Shown here piece after piece: positions 1 to 8,212 of a stretch of DNA of 64,000 bases. This stretch comes from an uncultured Muribaculaceae bacterium. Its GTDB lineage: Bacteria > Bacteroidota > Bacteroidia > Bacteroidales > Muribaculaceae. Each line of letters starts with the position of its first letter. Position 1 is the stretch's first letter. A program made the translations under genes and the position numbers. The notes beneath the pieces were generated by a model that searched no databases, was not told the DNA's origin, and saw nothing but the letters and a program-made list of their open reading frames with translations. Location: contig CAMWYR010000004.1 of the NCBI GenBank assembly GCA_947178505.1, positions 1 to 64,000 of the forward strand, read 5' to 3'.

Positions 1-2438
1 ACGAGGTAGGTGATGAAGGAGAACACCCACGCGAGGGAGGTGTTGTAGACCATTGAGAAGAGCGGATATTTCCAACTGCCAGTCTCGCGGCGAATGGCCG
101 CAAGTGTGGCTATACATGGGAAATAGAGCAATACAAACACGAGGAACGCCAGTGCGGATGCCTTCGTAAACGGAGCCTTTCCTGTAACCTTTGAGGGCGT
201 CTGAAGCCGCTGCGACAGAAGCGCCGCGTCATCATCGCCTACATAAAGCACGCCCAAAGTCGATACGACCACCTCCTTCGCGGCGGCGCCTGCAAGAAGT
301 GAAACGCACGTCTCCCACGTGAATTCCATCGGACGCACAACCGGTTCGAAAGTCTTGCCGACATATGCCAGAAGCGAGTGGCTCTGCTGATACTCATTAA
401 GCAAAATTTCCTGTGTCTCAGGACTGTCGGATGCAAGCTCCGCAGCATTGGGCATATCGGCCAACGTCTCAATCTTGAACGTTTCCGGCACATCATTCTC
501 CTCATATCGCGGGAAGTAGGAGAGAGCCCAGATTATAATAGAGGCCACAAGGATCAGCCCTCCCATCTTCTTAAGATATTGTTCCGCTTTCGACCACATA
601 TTACGCATCGTGGCCTTGAACGTCGGCATCCGATAGGGAGGAAGTTCCATTACGAATGGCGTCTCATCGGCTTTAAGCCAGAATTTACGCATCAGTCGCG
701 CCGTAAGCACCGCCACACCAATTCCAAGCAGATACAGCCCGAGGAATACCCATGCGCCGTACGACGGGAAAAAGGCTCCAACAAGCAACACGTATATAGG
801 AATACGGGCCGAACAACTCATGAACGGATTGATAAGTATCGTGATCAGACGGCTCGAACTGCTCTCGATAATTCGGGTCGACATTATAGCCGGCACATTA
901 CAGCCGAACCCCATCACCAACGGGATGAACGACTTGCCGTGAAGCCCCATCCTGTGCATCAGCTTATCCATAATGAACGCCACCCGGGCCATATATCCAG
1001 AATCCTCGAAGAATGAGATGAAGGCATAAAGGATCAGGATATTAGGCAGGAACACTATTACGCCGCCCACACCGCCGATTATTCCGTCGAGCAGAAGATC
1101 CTTCAGAGAGCCGTCAGGCATATAGGTTCCGATCTGTCCGGATATCCAGCTCACGAGGCTCTCAATCCATTCCATCGGGTAACTACCGAGCTGAAACGTT
1201 GCCCAGAACATTACCCACATCGCCAGAATGAAGAGCGGGAACCCAAATAGCTTACTCGTCACGAACGTGTCGATGATCTTGGTGGATTTCTCTTCCTTCT
1301 CGAGCGAACCCTCCATGGTCTCGCGCAAAGCTCCCTGGATAAATCCATATTTACGGGCTGAAATCGCTGACGTTATATCTTCGTTAAGATTCTTTTTGAT
1401 TTTGGCGTCCTCCTCGTCTCTCAGTTCCTCCCATTGACTGTAATTGGGGTTGCACCTGAGCATCTCCTCCACTTCCGGATCCCGCTCAAGAAATTTTATC
1501 GCCAGGAACCGGGGGGAGAAATGTGCAGAAACCGACTGATCCTTCTTGAATGCGTTATTGAGTTTCTGCACGGCACTATCTATTTCCGGACCCATCACGA
1601 CATGAATATGACGTGAATCCGCATTTCTCATCTCATACACTTCGATCACCGTGTCAAGCAACTTGTCAATGCCCCAGCCGGATGCCGCTATAGTCGGCAC
1701 CATCGGCACGCCGAGCATCTTGCCCAGTTCCTGATAATTAAGTTCGGCATGCGCCTTCTGCAGCTCATCGTACATATTGAGGTCGATCACCATCGGAAGG
1801 TTCATGTCGATCAGTTCTGTGGTGAGATAGAGATTGCGTTCCAGATTCGATGCGACCACTACGTTGACAATCACGTCTGGGGCCTCCTCGCGGAGATAGC
1901 GCATCACGTAAAGCTCCTCGGGGGAGTAGGCAGATAGCGAGTAAGTGCCGGGTAGGTCGACGATATTGATACGGTAACCCTTATACTTGATCTTACCCCT
2001 TTTGGCGTCTACAGTGACGCCTGCATAGTTGCCTACATGTTCATGTGCACCCGACACAATATTGAAAAGAGAAGTCTTACCGCAGTTGGGATTACCGATC
2101 AGCGCGACATTGATGATTTTATCATTACGCAGACGAGATGCGGCCCGAGCCTCCCCGTCGTCGATACGGGGATCAGTAGCCGGGCTTGCGTGATCAGCTG
2201 ATTTATGCCAATCTTCAAGCAGGTCTACATCGATCAGATTCGCCTCTGCCCTGCGAAGCGACACCTCATAGCCCATCAGTGAATATTTCACCGGGTCCTG
2301 AAGCGGAGCGTTAAGGATCGTGGTTATCTCCCGGCCTCTCACGAAGCCCATCTCCATGACGCGCTTCCTGAACGCTCCATGTCCGAGTATCTTGGTAATG
2401 ACGCCGGTTTCTCCCGGTTTTAGTTCTGATAGTTTCAT
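1..2438 (-). CDS. feoB: FeoAB fusion, ferrous iron transporter (C-terminus outside window)
   Basis: Imports Fe(II) across the inner membrane. The frame starts at an ATG at 2438 and runs off the left edge after about 812 codons. Residues 1-75 form a FeoA-type SH3 domain (MKLSELKPGETGVI...). The FeoB G domain follows: G1 GNPNCGKTS at about residue 115, G3 DLPGTYSL, G4 NMYD and G5-like AASGWG. Hydrophobic Gate and core segments come after that, with the conserved CNVPAIMSTR core motif. FeoA fused to FeoB is common in Bacteroidetes. A consensus promoter lies just upstream and the gene follows the terminator of the B12 operon, so it is probably its own transcription unit. Only the last part of the C-terminus is missing. 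Identification is secure. Confidence 0.96.
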   Translation of the reverse strand, partial: MKLSELKPGETGVITKILGHGAFRKRVMEMGFVRGREITTILNAPLQDPVKYSLMGYEVSLRRAEANLIDVDLLEDWHKSADHASPATDPRIDDGEARAASRLRNDKIINVALIGNPNCGKTSLFNIVSGAHEHVGNYAGVTVDAKRGKIKYKGYRINIVDLPGTYSLSAYSPEELYVMRYLREEAPDVIVNVVVASNLERNLYLTTELIDMNLPMVIDLNMYDELQKAHAELNYQELGKMLGVPMVPTIAASGWGIDKLLDTVIEVYEMRNADSRHIHVVMGPEIDSAVQKLNNAFKKDQSVSAHFSPRFLAIKFLERDPEVEEMLRCNPNYSQWEELRDEEDAKIKKNLNEDITSAISARKYGFIQGALRETMEGSLEKEEKSTKIIDTFVTSKLFGFPLFILAMWVMFWATFQLGSYPMEWIESLVSWISGQIGTYMPDGSLKDLLLDGIIGGVGGVIVFLPNILILYAFISFFEDSGYMARVAFIMDKLMHRMGLHGKSFIPLVMGFGCNVPAIMSTRIIESSSSRLITILINPFMSCSARIPIYVLLVGAFFPSYGAWVFLGLYLLGIGVAVLTARLMRKFWLKADETPFVMELPPYRMPTFKATMRNMWSKAEQYLKKMGGLILVASIIIWALSYFPRYEENDVPETFKIETLADMPNAAELASDSPETQEILLNEYQQSHSLLAYVGKTFEPVVRPMEFTWETCVSLLAGAAAKEVVVSTLGVLYVGDDDAALLSQRLQTPSKVTGKAPFTKASALAFLVFVLLYFPCIATLAAIRRETGSWKYPLFSMVYNTSLAWVFSFITYL

Positions 2439-2455
2439 ATTGTCGTTTATTCATA

Positions 2456-2486
2456 CAAAATTACTATGATTTGGGCGTTTCACCAA
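2456..2486 (-). promoter_or_regulatory. Bacteroidetes-type promoter of feoAB
   Basis: On the minus strand a -33 TTG (2484-2486) is followed by a 20-nt spacer and a -7 TAATTTTG (2456-2463), matching the TTG-N19/20-TAnnTTTG consensus. It leaves a short leader before the feoAB ATG. No clear Fur box was identified. Confidence 0.6.
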
Positions 2487-2504
2487 GAATTACCCTCTTT
2501 TACT

Positions 2505-2549
2505 TTTTATTTAAATAAAAAATACCCTCAGAAGATTATTCCGAGGGTA
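2505..2549 (-). terminator. Terminator of the btu operon
   Basis: On the minus strand TACCCTCGGAA pairs with TTCTGAGGGTA (arms within 2523-2549), followed by a T-rich run ATTTTTTATTT. It sits immediately after the btuC stop and separates the operon from feoAB. Confidence 0.75.
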
Positions 2550-2576
2550 ATATCAGTGTTCCGGTTCCGGCAGCCA

Positions 2577-3566
2577 TTACCTTTTTTTGAGTAAGATATA
2601 AATCACGACCGGCACGCCGGCTATAGGCGTCAGGGCATTGATGGGAATGACATTGCCGGGATTAAGCATGCTTCCTAAGTTGCAGGCAAGTGCCAGTGCG
2701 CTTCCGGTGAGAACAGTTGCCGGCATCAGCAGAAGATGGTTGTCTGTGCGGAGCATCAGCCGGGCTATGTGTGGCGTGGCGAGTCCGACGAAACCAATCG
2801 GGCCGCACGCAGCGGTGATTATGCCCGAGAGCAGACAAGTGGTGGTAAGCAGGAGGGTCCTTACGCGCTTCACATTCACCCCGAGATTGCTTGCATAGTT
2901 ATCGCCGAGCAGGAGCAGGTTAAGGGGTTTGGCTAAAAGTATTGACGCGACAAGGCATAGCACGACTATGATGGTGAAGCCCGGAAGATGATCTGTGGCG
3001 ACGTTTGAGAAGGTTCCGAATCCCCAGTTTACGTATGTTTTTAATCCACGTGCAGTTGTAAGCGACGAAAGCAAAGTCACGAGTGAGGATGCGAGATAAC
3101 TTATCATCATACCGACAATAAGGAGCAGAAGGTTATTTCGCACTCTTCCTGAGAGCACCAGCAGTATCAGGGTAACTCCCAAACTTCCGGCAAGTGCACC
3201 GGCATCAACAGCCACGTTACCGCCGATTCCGAGTTCTCCGAACTGCAATGCGCCTCCGAAGAGCAACATCACGAGTGCGACTCCAAGGCTCGCTCCGGAA
3301 GTAATACCGAGCACTGAAGGGCCGGCGAGCGGATTGCGGAAAAGAGTCTGGAGCATGAGCCCGGATGCTGCGAGTCCGCTTCCGGCAAGAAGCGCAGTGA
3401 TTGCCGTCGGAAACCGGCTCTGCCAGATGATGAAATCTATCGTCTCATCCCGGCATGTGCCGAATAATGCCGACGTAACGCTATCCGCCGGGATGCTAAC
3501 AGCCCCCAGATATAGATTCGCTACGATAAGAAGTAAGTTTATTATTATTAGCGCAGATATCCTCAT
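2577..3566 (-). CDS. btuC: BtuC-type cobalamin/FecCD-family ABC permease
   Basis: Inner-membrane permease of the BtuC/FecCD family. Its 329 residues form many hydrophobic helices, including family features such as TLFRNPLAGPSVLGITSGAS near residues 94-113 and the GPIGFVGLATPHIARL loop that contacts the ATPase. It is the last gene of the riboswitch-led operon after btuB, btuG and btuF, which points to cobalamin as the substrate, although FecCD permeases for heme or siderophores look much alike. Translation starts 72 bases after the btuF stop. No ATPase gene (btuD) follows: a terminator and then feoAB come next, so the ATPase must be encoded elsewhere or shared. Confidence 0.88.
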   Translation of the reverse strand: MRISALIIINLLLIVANLYLGAVSIPADSVTSALFGTCRDETIDFIIWQSRFPTAITALLAGSGLAASGLMLQTLFRNPLAGPSVLGITSGASLGVALVMLLFGGALQFGELGIGGNVAVDAGALAGSLGVTLILLVLSGRVRNNLLLLIVGMMISYLASSLVTLLSSLTTARGLKTYVNWGFGTFSNVATDHLPGFTIIVVLCLVASILLAKPLNLLLLGDNYASNLGVNVKRVRTLLLTTTCLLSGIITAACGPIGFVGLATPHIARLMLRTDNHLLLMPATVLTGSALALACNLGSMLNPGNVIPINALTPIAGVPVVIYILLKKR

Positions 3567-3638
3567 TCTCTAATTCCTGCATTTTTACCGTACGGACTAC
3601 TATGTTATCAGGCATCCCATCCCTTCCGGCAGACATGG

Positions 3639-4784
3639 TCACTGCAATTTGTGATAATATTTTAATGGACCGTTGACCGATTCGGGGTGAAACAGAATAA
3701 TCATTTCCCGAAGCACTTTTTCAGGATGAAACGTCGCGTCTTCGAAAAGCCCGCTTCCAATCGTGTTCGCTCCATACACCCGTCCATTCGTGAGAGCCCT
3801 TATGCGGGCATACAACGCATTTTCCTTCCGGAGATCATCAATGGAGAGTTTCGGTTCGGCATAACGCACGAGCCAGATATCAGCCTCTCCCGCTTTCATG
3901 AGCACTTCTTCCGGGGCGAGATGTGCGGCCCCTCCATCTTTATAGCTGTTAAAAGGATTGCGGCCGCCGGCATCTTCAATCATGATTCCTGTGACAGAGC
4001 CGGAGGTGGGAACATCCCATACCCCTGAGTATATTCTATCGATCAGAACCTTTGGTCTCTCGGCGGAGGAGGATGCGAGACGCTTGAGGGAATTATAATC
4101 CTTTTCCACCTGATTAAATATCGAATCTGCCCCCTCTTTATTACCATAAAGTCGTCCGAACAGTCGGATCCACTCCGCCCGAGCCAGTGGTGTGGCTTCC
4201 ATATAGTCGGCAGCTTCAACGGGGGTCAGTCCGATACGCCTGAATTTATCGAGATCCTGACTGTTTTCGTAAGGAGAGAGTATTACGGCATCAGGCTTCA
4301 GCGATAAAATTTTTTCCAGATTGGGCGAATAATTGCTCCCACAGTCGATAATTTTACCATTGCTGACTCGCTCTGATGTCAGGGAATCAGAAATATAAGC
4401 AACGTCGCAGACCCCGTTTACTTGTCCGATCCCTCCCAACTCGGCAATTACTGACGAGTGGAGTCCGGAATATACAACTGAGCGTTCAAGAGGCACATTA
4501 ATTCTCATGTAGACATCCGGAATGGAAGTCGGAGTTTCCTTTCCTCTCTCTATCAGAGCATATTTTCCGAGGAACTTAGTCGTGTCCCAAGGATTTACTA
4601 TTTCCACTAACGTTGTGGCATCATCTGCTTCGATTATGCGCAGCAGTTGGGCATGGCGCATTTCCACGCGTCTACCTTCCGGCGCGGGGGCATGCGAGGG
4701 GTGTTTGCCCCCGCATGCCGCGATAGTGAAGAGTATGCAACCGGTGAGTATTGCGCTTGCGATCTGTTTTAGTCTAAACTTCAT
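3639..4784 (-). CDS. btuF: BtuF-like cobalamin-binding lipoprotein
   Basis: Periplasmic substrate-binding protein for the BtuC permease. The N-terminus is a lipoprotein signal ending IAACGG (Cys at about residue 24). The body has helical-backbone binding-protein motifs of the BtuF/FepB type: IAELGGIGQVNGVCDVAYIS, then NLEKILSLKPDAVILSPYE, and GRNPFNSYKDGG further on. At 381 residues it is longer than E. coli BtuF, as is usual in Bacteroidetes. Its ATG overlaps the btuG stop in an ATGA, so the two are translationally coupled. Assignment to B12 rests on the riboswitch and neighbours; the fold alone would also fit iron-siderophore binding. Confidence 0.85.
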   Translation of the reverse strand: MKFRLKQIASAILTGCILFTIAACGGKHPSHAPAPEGRRVEMRHAQLLRIIEADDATTLVEIVNPWDTTKFLGKYALIERGKETPTSIPDVYMRINVPLERSVVYSGLHSSVIAELGGIGQVNGVCDVAYISDSLTSERVSNGKIIDCGSNYSPNLEKILSLKPDAVILSPYENSQDLDKFRRIGLTPVEAADYMEATPLARAEWIRLFGRLYGNKEGADSIFNQVEKDYNSLKRLASSSAERPKVLIDRIYSGVWDVPTSGSVTGIMIEDAGGRNPFNSYKDGGAAHLAPEEVLMKAGEADIWLVRYAEPKLSIDDLRKENALYARIRALTNGRVYGANTIGSGLFEDATFHPEKVLREMIILFHPESVNGPLKYYHKLQ

Positions 4785-5884
4785 TTGGTCAGTGTGAAGA
4801 AAGCGACGCGTCCGGCACTGCCGAGATTGAATTTTGATTCCGGAGTGCGTTCCTGCGATTTATACACGTTCACATATCCGGGTTTTTCATACGACGGATA
4901 TTTCCCGTTCATCACGTAGGATGATATCATCATACGGTCGGCTTCGGCATCATAATGCATGTTATTGGCATAATCAGGGCGCTCAATTTCCCAGTCGGAG
5001 AGTGTTCCGGAGTTTAGGTCGTAGAGTTTGTATTCAAGCACGGCATCCTCTTCATTCTGCACGAACGGCTGGTTGATAATGGCTATATTCCGTCCGTATG
5101 GAGCAGCAATAGTGGCATTACATATCTTCCTGAGTCCATACTGAGCATCCACCTCAAAGAGCTGCGATGGGTTTGCGGCAGAATAATCACCCATGCACAG
5201 AAGGAATAGTCTACCTCCGACTACAAAGAACTCCCTTGGATTGAGGTATGTATCAAAAGTTTTTTCTATGGCCATTGTCTTCGGATTGACCACTACCGCC
5301 GTGCGGCCGTAATTCGGATAGTTCATGCCGTCGGAAATAGGTACATATATCTTATCATTATAGAGTGCGATATGATCAGGATTCGGCCCGACTGCAACGA
5401 CCTTATCGATAGATAGTGTCAACGTATCGAGACGTGCAAGGTTACCTCCGAAGAGTGATACGAATACCTTGCCGTGATCTGCAACCATTGAGTAGGGCTG
5501 GCCTCCTTCAGTGATGTCGGCAAGCCGGATCTGCATTATTGATTTCCACGTGAAGCGGTCGAGAATCTCGATTGTGTTTGATTCAGAAGTGCCGACATAA
5601 ATCTTCGAACCGTAAGCCACGCCGCACTGTGGCGTATCGCCGATGCTGCGCCCGTTAGTTCGGCTGAACACGTTGTTTTCAATCTTGGCGGGGGCGAAGG
5701 TGATTACATCCAGTCCGCCGGGGATGCCGGAATAGAACTGACCTTCTGTCAGCGCATAGATTCCTTGTGCCGCCGTGGGTGCACCCGGAATTACGGGATC
5801 CGGGTTATTGGTCTCATCCTTTTCGCAGGCAGCGAGCGAGAGGCATGCGAGCGCCAGTACTGATAATTTTGTAAACTGCTTCAT
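4781..5884 (-). CDS. btuG: BtuG-like beta-propeller surface lipoprotein
   Basis: A 367-residue lipoprotein (signal with lipobox LSLAACEK, Cys20) followed by YncE/DUF5074-like beta-propeller repeats such as KIYVGTSESNTIEILDR, GKVFVSLFGGNLARLDTL and KIYVPISDG. In Bacteroides, BtuG is an extracellular lipoprotein that captures corrinoids with very high affinity and caps the BtuB barrel. The position directly after the btuB-like receptor supports the same job here. The gene ends in an ATGA overlap with btuF. Homology to BtuG is inferred from order and propeller pattern, not from an alignment. Confidence 0.82.
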   Translation of the reverse strand: MKQFTKLSVLALACLSLAACEKDETNNPDPVIPGAPTAAQGIYALTEGQFYSGIPGGLDVITFAPAKIENNVFSRTNGRSIGDTPQCGVAYGSKIYVGTSESNTIEILDRFTWKSIMQIRLADITEGGQPYSMVADHGKVFVSLFGGNLARLDTLTLSIDKVVAVGPNPDHIALYNDKIYVPISDGMNYPNYGRTAVVVNPKTMAIEKTFDTYLNPREFFVVGGRLFLLCMGDYSAANPSQLFEVDAQYGLRKICNATIAAPYGRNIAIINQPFVQNEEDAVLEYKLYDLNSGTLSDWEIERPDYANNMHYDAEADRMMISSYVMNGKYPSYEKPGYVNVYKSQERTPESKFNLGSAGRVAFFTLTK

Positions 5885-5918
5885 CCTTTCTTTGGGTTTA
5901 TGGTAATTATTTTTTTAT

Positions 5919-7928
5919 TCAGAGGTTAAGACTTATGGAAGCCGAGAAATTCCTTCCTGGCATAGGATAGCGGCCTACGAGCTCGTAAGTCTTATCGAGC
6001 AGATTGTTAGCCTCAATTCTTCCTTCAAGTTTCGTTTTACCGAAGCGGAATTCGCGGAAGAGAGCCAATCCGCAATCCACGTAACCTCCTATGCGTGTTG
6101 AGGGTATGTTGAGGGTAGTGGAGTAGCGTCCCGACGCCGCAGTCGCATGCAGTGCCACATTGAGCCAGGGATTTAGCCAGGAGAGGGCTCCGCCTCCCGA
6201 ATTCAGAGGAGTATAAGGGAGCTGCTTGTTCCAGTCGCTCATGTTACGTTCGGTGCGTGAGGCCGCGCGTTGATAGGAGTAGGAGAGATTGAAGTCAAGA
6301 CGATGCTGAGGATGCACGCGAAAACCAAGAGAAAGTGCAATATCTGACCCAACGGCATGAACTTTGCCCAGATTTGTCATCGTCATAAGAAACATATTGT
6401 AAGGCATCGCCACAATCTTGTTGGAAATAAGATTATAGTAGACGTCGGCTATGAAGGAAATTTCTTCGAGCAGGCTTCCCGCATTTGTTGCGAATGTCGT
6501 TCCTACGTTAAATTGGCGGGTATTTTCCGGTTTTAGGGAGATGCTCCCGTAGTGATCGAAATAGAGTTCGCTGAAGGTTGGCATCCTCATTATTTCTTTA
6601 TAACTTGCACGGATATTGAGATTCGCATCCTTGAGAATTCGGTAGGAGAGGGAAAAGGATGGAGATAAGCGGTTGAAATTCTTACTTCCGTCTGATTGCC
6701 GGCTCCGGTCGGATATAATGGAGAAGAGTCCGCGACCGATGATGGTAAGCCTGGCATTAGTCCATTTTAAAGAAACCGACTGAAGGAATGAGTTCCGGAA
6801 GGGAGCAGAATCATCGGCTGCGTTGCTACGCAGTGAGTTGTGCCATAAATCGGAGGAATATGAAATCTGAAGAGAGTAAATAGGACGATACAGGATTGAA
6901 GCGGAAGCATATTCTTCAGCTTGCCGGTAAAGATTGTCGAGTAGGCCACCGGGATAAATGGCGTTACGATCGGTATAGTGTGTGCGACTGAAGCTGTATT
7001 TAGCGAGAGCTGAAACCGACCACTTCTCATTGGCCTCTAATCTGTAAATAAACTGTCCGAAGATATTTGATTCCTTAAGATCTTCATTGCTTTCCGGATT
7101 ATAATAGACCACCGGCCCCGGCAGATGCCGGTCGCTGAGGTAGGTGTAGATTTTTGATGACAGAAAACTGGTAGCGGTAGGTTTCCATACTCCGTTCCAT
7201 TCAAGATGTCCGCTGTTGATTCCGGAGTTATGGCGTTTTTCTCGCTCCTCATGCTGGCCGTTGCGGATCGTGAATGGATAATTGTTGTCGGCGTGGATGA
7301 AATCTCCATTGAGGTTCATGCCGAGATTGCAGCCGTTACCGACTGAGGTGCGGAAAGAAGGGGATATCAGTCCGAACGAGCCGACGCGCACCTTGCCATA
7401 AAGTATGAACGGAGATTCTATTACTGCCGCAGGGCGGTTCACGGCGATATTCAGCGTAGTCGCTGAAATCTGGGTGCGTGCCGGGGTGAATATGTTGTCA
7501 TTATCCCCTACAGTAATATTAAGAGCCTCGATGTTATCGATTGAGTAACGGGAAAGGTCAATCTGGCCCGATTGGATATCACTCAGAGGTACTCCATCGT
7601 ATGCCACACCGGTATGCTGCGAGCCGAGTCCTCGCACGGAGACAGTCTTCATGCCTCCTGCTCCGCCATAGTCACGGAGGTTGACGCCCGGCAGTCGGCG
7701 TAAGGCCTCGCTGATATCGGAGATTCCCTGGGTTGCGATTTTCTTACGGTTTAACGTGTGCACCGGCACGGCCGATTTAATATCGGTTTTTCTGCCGACT
7801 CCGACCACACTTACCTCCGCCAGACGAGTCGTGTCGGCCGACATATGTGATAAATTTTCAGCCCCGACACTTTGTGCCGAGGCTGTGATGCTTAATGCTG
7901 CTGTTATAAGGGCGCTGTGCTTTCTCAT
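5919..7928 (-). CDS. btuB: TonB-dependent outer-membrane vitamin B12 receptor (BtuB-like)
   Basis: A 669-residue TonB-dependent receptor. The start is set at ATG 7928, which gives a good signal peptide (MRKHSALITAALSITASAQ). A GTG at 7961 is in frame, but it lies inside a hairpin after the riboswitch and is unlikely. After a TonB-box-like DTTRLAEVSVVG come plug motifs (RRLPGVNLRDYGGAGGMKTV, SVRGLGSQHTGVAYDG) and a long barrel ending in the usual aromatic-rich strand (NFSASISLNL). It is the first gene of a cobalamin-riboswitch operon with btuG, btuF and btuC, so corrinoid uptake is the strongest reading. Confidence 0.93.
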   Translation of the reverse strand: MRKHSALITAALSITASAQSVGAENLSHMSADTTRLAEVSVVGVGRKTDIKSAVPVHTLNRKKIATQGISDISEALRRLPGVNLRDYGGAGGMKTVSVRGLGSQHTGVAYDGVPLSDIQSGQIDLSRYSIDNIEALNITVGDNDNIFTPARTQISATTLNIAVNRPAAVIESPFILYGKVRVGSFGLISPSFRTSVGNGCNLGMNLNGDFIHADNNYPFTIRNGQHEEREKRHNSGINSGHLEWNGVWKPTATSFLSSKIYTYLSDRHLPGPVVYYNPESNEDLKESNIFGQFIYRLEANEKWSVSALAKYSFSRTHYTDRNAIYPGGLLDNLYRQAEEYASASILYRPIYSLQISYSSDLWHNSLRSNAADDSAPFRNSFLQSVSLKWTNARLTIIGRGLFSIISDRSRQSDGSKNFNRLSPSFSLSYRILKDANLNIRASYKEIMRMPTFSELYFDHYGSISLKPENTRQFNVGTTFATNAGSLLEEISFIADVYYNLISNKIVAMPYNMFLMTMTNLGKVHAVGSDIALSLGFRVHPQHRLDFNLSYSYQRAASRTERNMSDWNKQLPYTPLNSGGGALSWLNPWLNVALHATAASGRYSTTLNIPSTRIGGYVDCGLALFREFRFGKTKLEGRIEANNLLDKTYELVGRYPMPGRNFSASISLNL

Positions 7929-7952
7929 CCTCGTGGAAAACTTTATGTATAA

Positions 7953-7970
7953 ATAGCTCACTTCTGAGCA
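7953..7970 (-). promoter_or_regulatory. Hairpin in the btuB leader, candidate expression platform
   Basis: On the minus strand GCTCA-GAAG-TGAGC folds into a perfect 5-bp hairpin between the end of the riboswitch P1 helix and the btuB ATG. It has no T-run right after it (TATTTATAC follows), so control of ribosome access is more likely than termination. The in-frame GTG is part of its 3' arm. Confidence 0.4.
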
Positions 7971-7979
7971 GTTCGTGTT

Positions 7980-8080
7980 TTGAATGAAAGTAAGGTCGGA
8001 CTGTTACCGTAGCGGGACTGTAGGGGAATTCCACCCCATTCAAACTCAAGCGCTCCTAAAAGCGTCTTATCTTCATTCAA
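7980..8080 (-). ncRNA. Cobalamin (B12) riboswitch
   Basis: The minus strand carries the B12-box signature (8004-8036): GGGGTGGAATTCCCC, then TACAGTCCCGCTACGGTAA, matching the family pattern GGTGnnAnTCCn...CaGtCCCGC...GTaA. A closing P1 helix is visible between TTGAATGAAG (8071-8080) and CTTTCATTCAA (7980-7990), and an internal GCGCTTGAG/AAGCGCTTTTAGGAGCGC region lies 5' of the box. It is placed directly before btuB and would switch off the B12 uptake operon when corrinoid is plentiful. Confidence 0.93.
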
Positions 8081-8083
8081 CGG

Positions 8084-8114
8084 CAAATTTATTATAATTT
8101 TCCCGACTATGCAA
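8084..8114 (-). promoter_or_regulatory. Promoter of the riboswitch-btuBGFC operon
   Basis: On the minus strand -33 TTG (8112-8114), a 20-nt spacer and -7 TAAATTTG (8084-8091). Transcription would begin around 8077, right at the P1 helix of the riboswitch. Confidence 0.65.
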
Positions 8115-8212
8115 TAGCATGCGAAGGAAATTTTAGACTCGTCGGAGAATTTCTCATTTAAAATTGTTTAAATTGTAGAAACATAGATACCCAATAAACG
8201 ACACTATAAATT

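Noticed and set aside
378-1016. A 212-codon open frame on the plus strand
   Set aside because: It is antisense to the membrane core of FeoB and has an Arg/His-rich shadow composition.
7929-7961. GTG start giving an 11-residue longer BtuB-like receptor
   Set aside because: The GTG lies in a hairpin of the riboswitch leader, and the ATG at 7928 gives a normal signal peptide.
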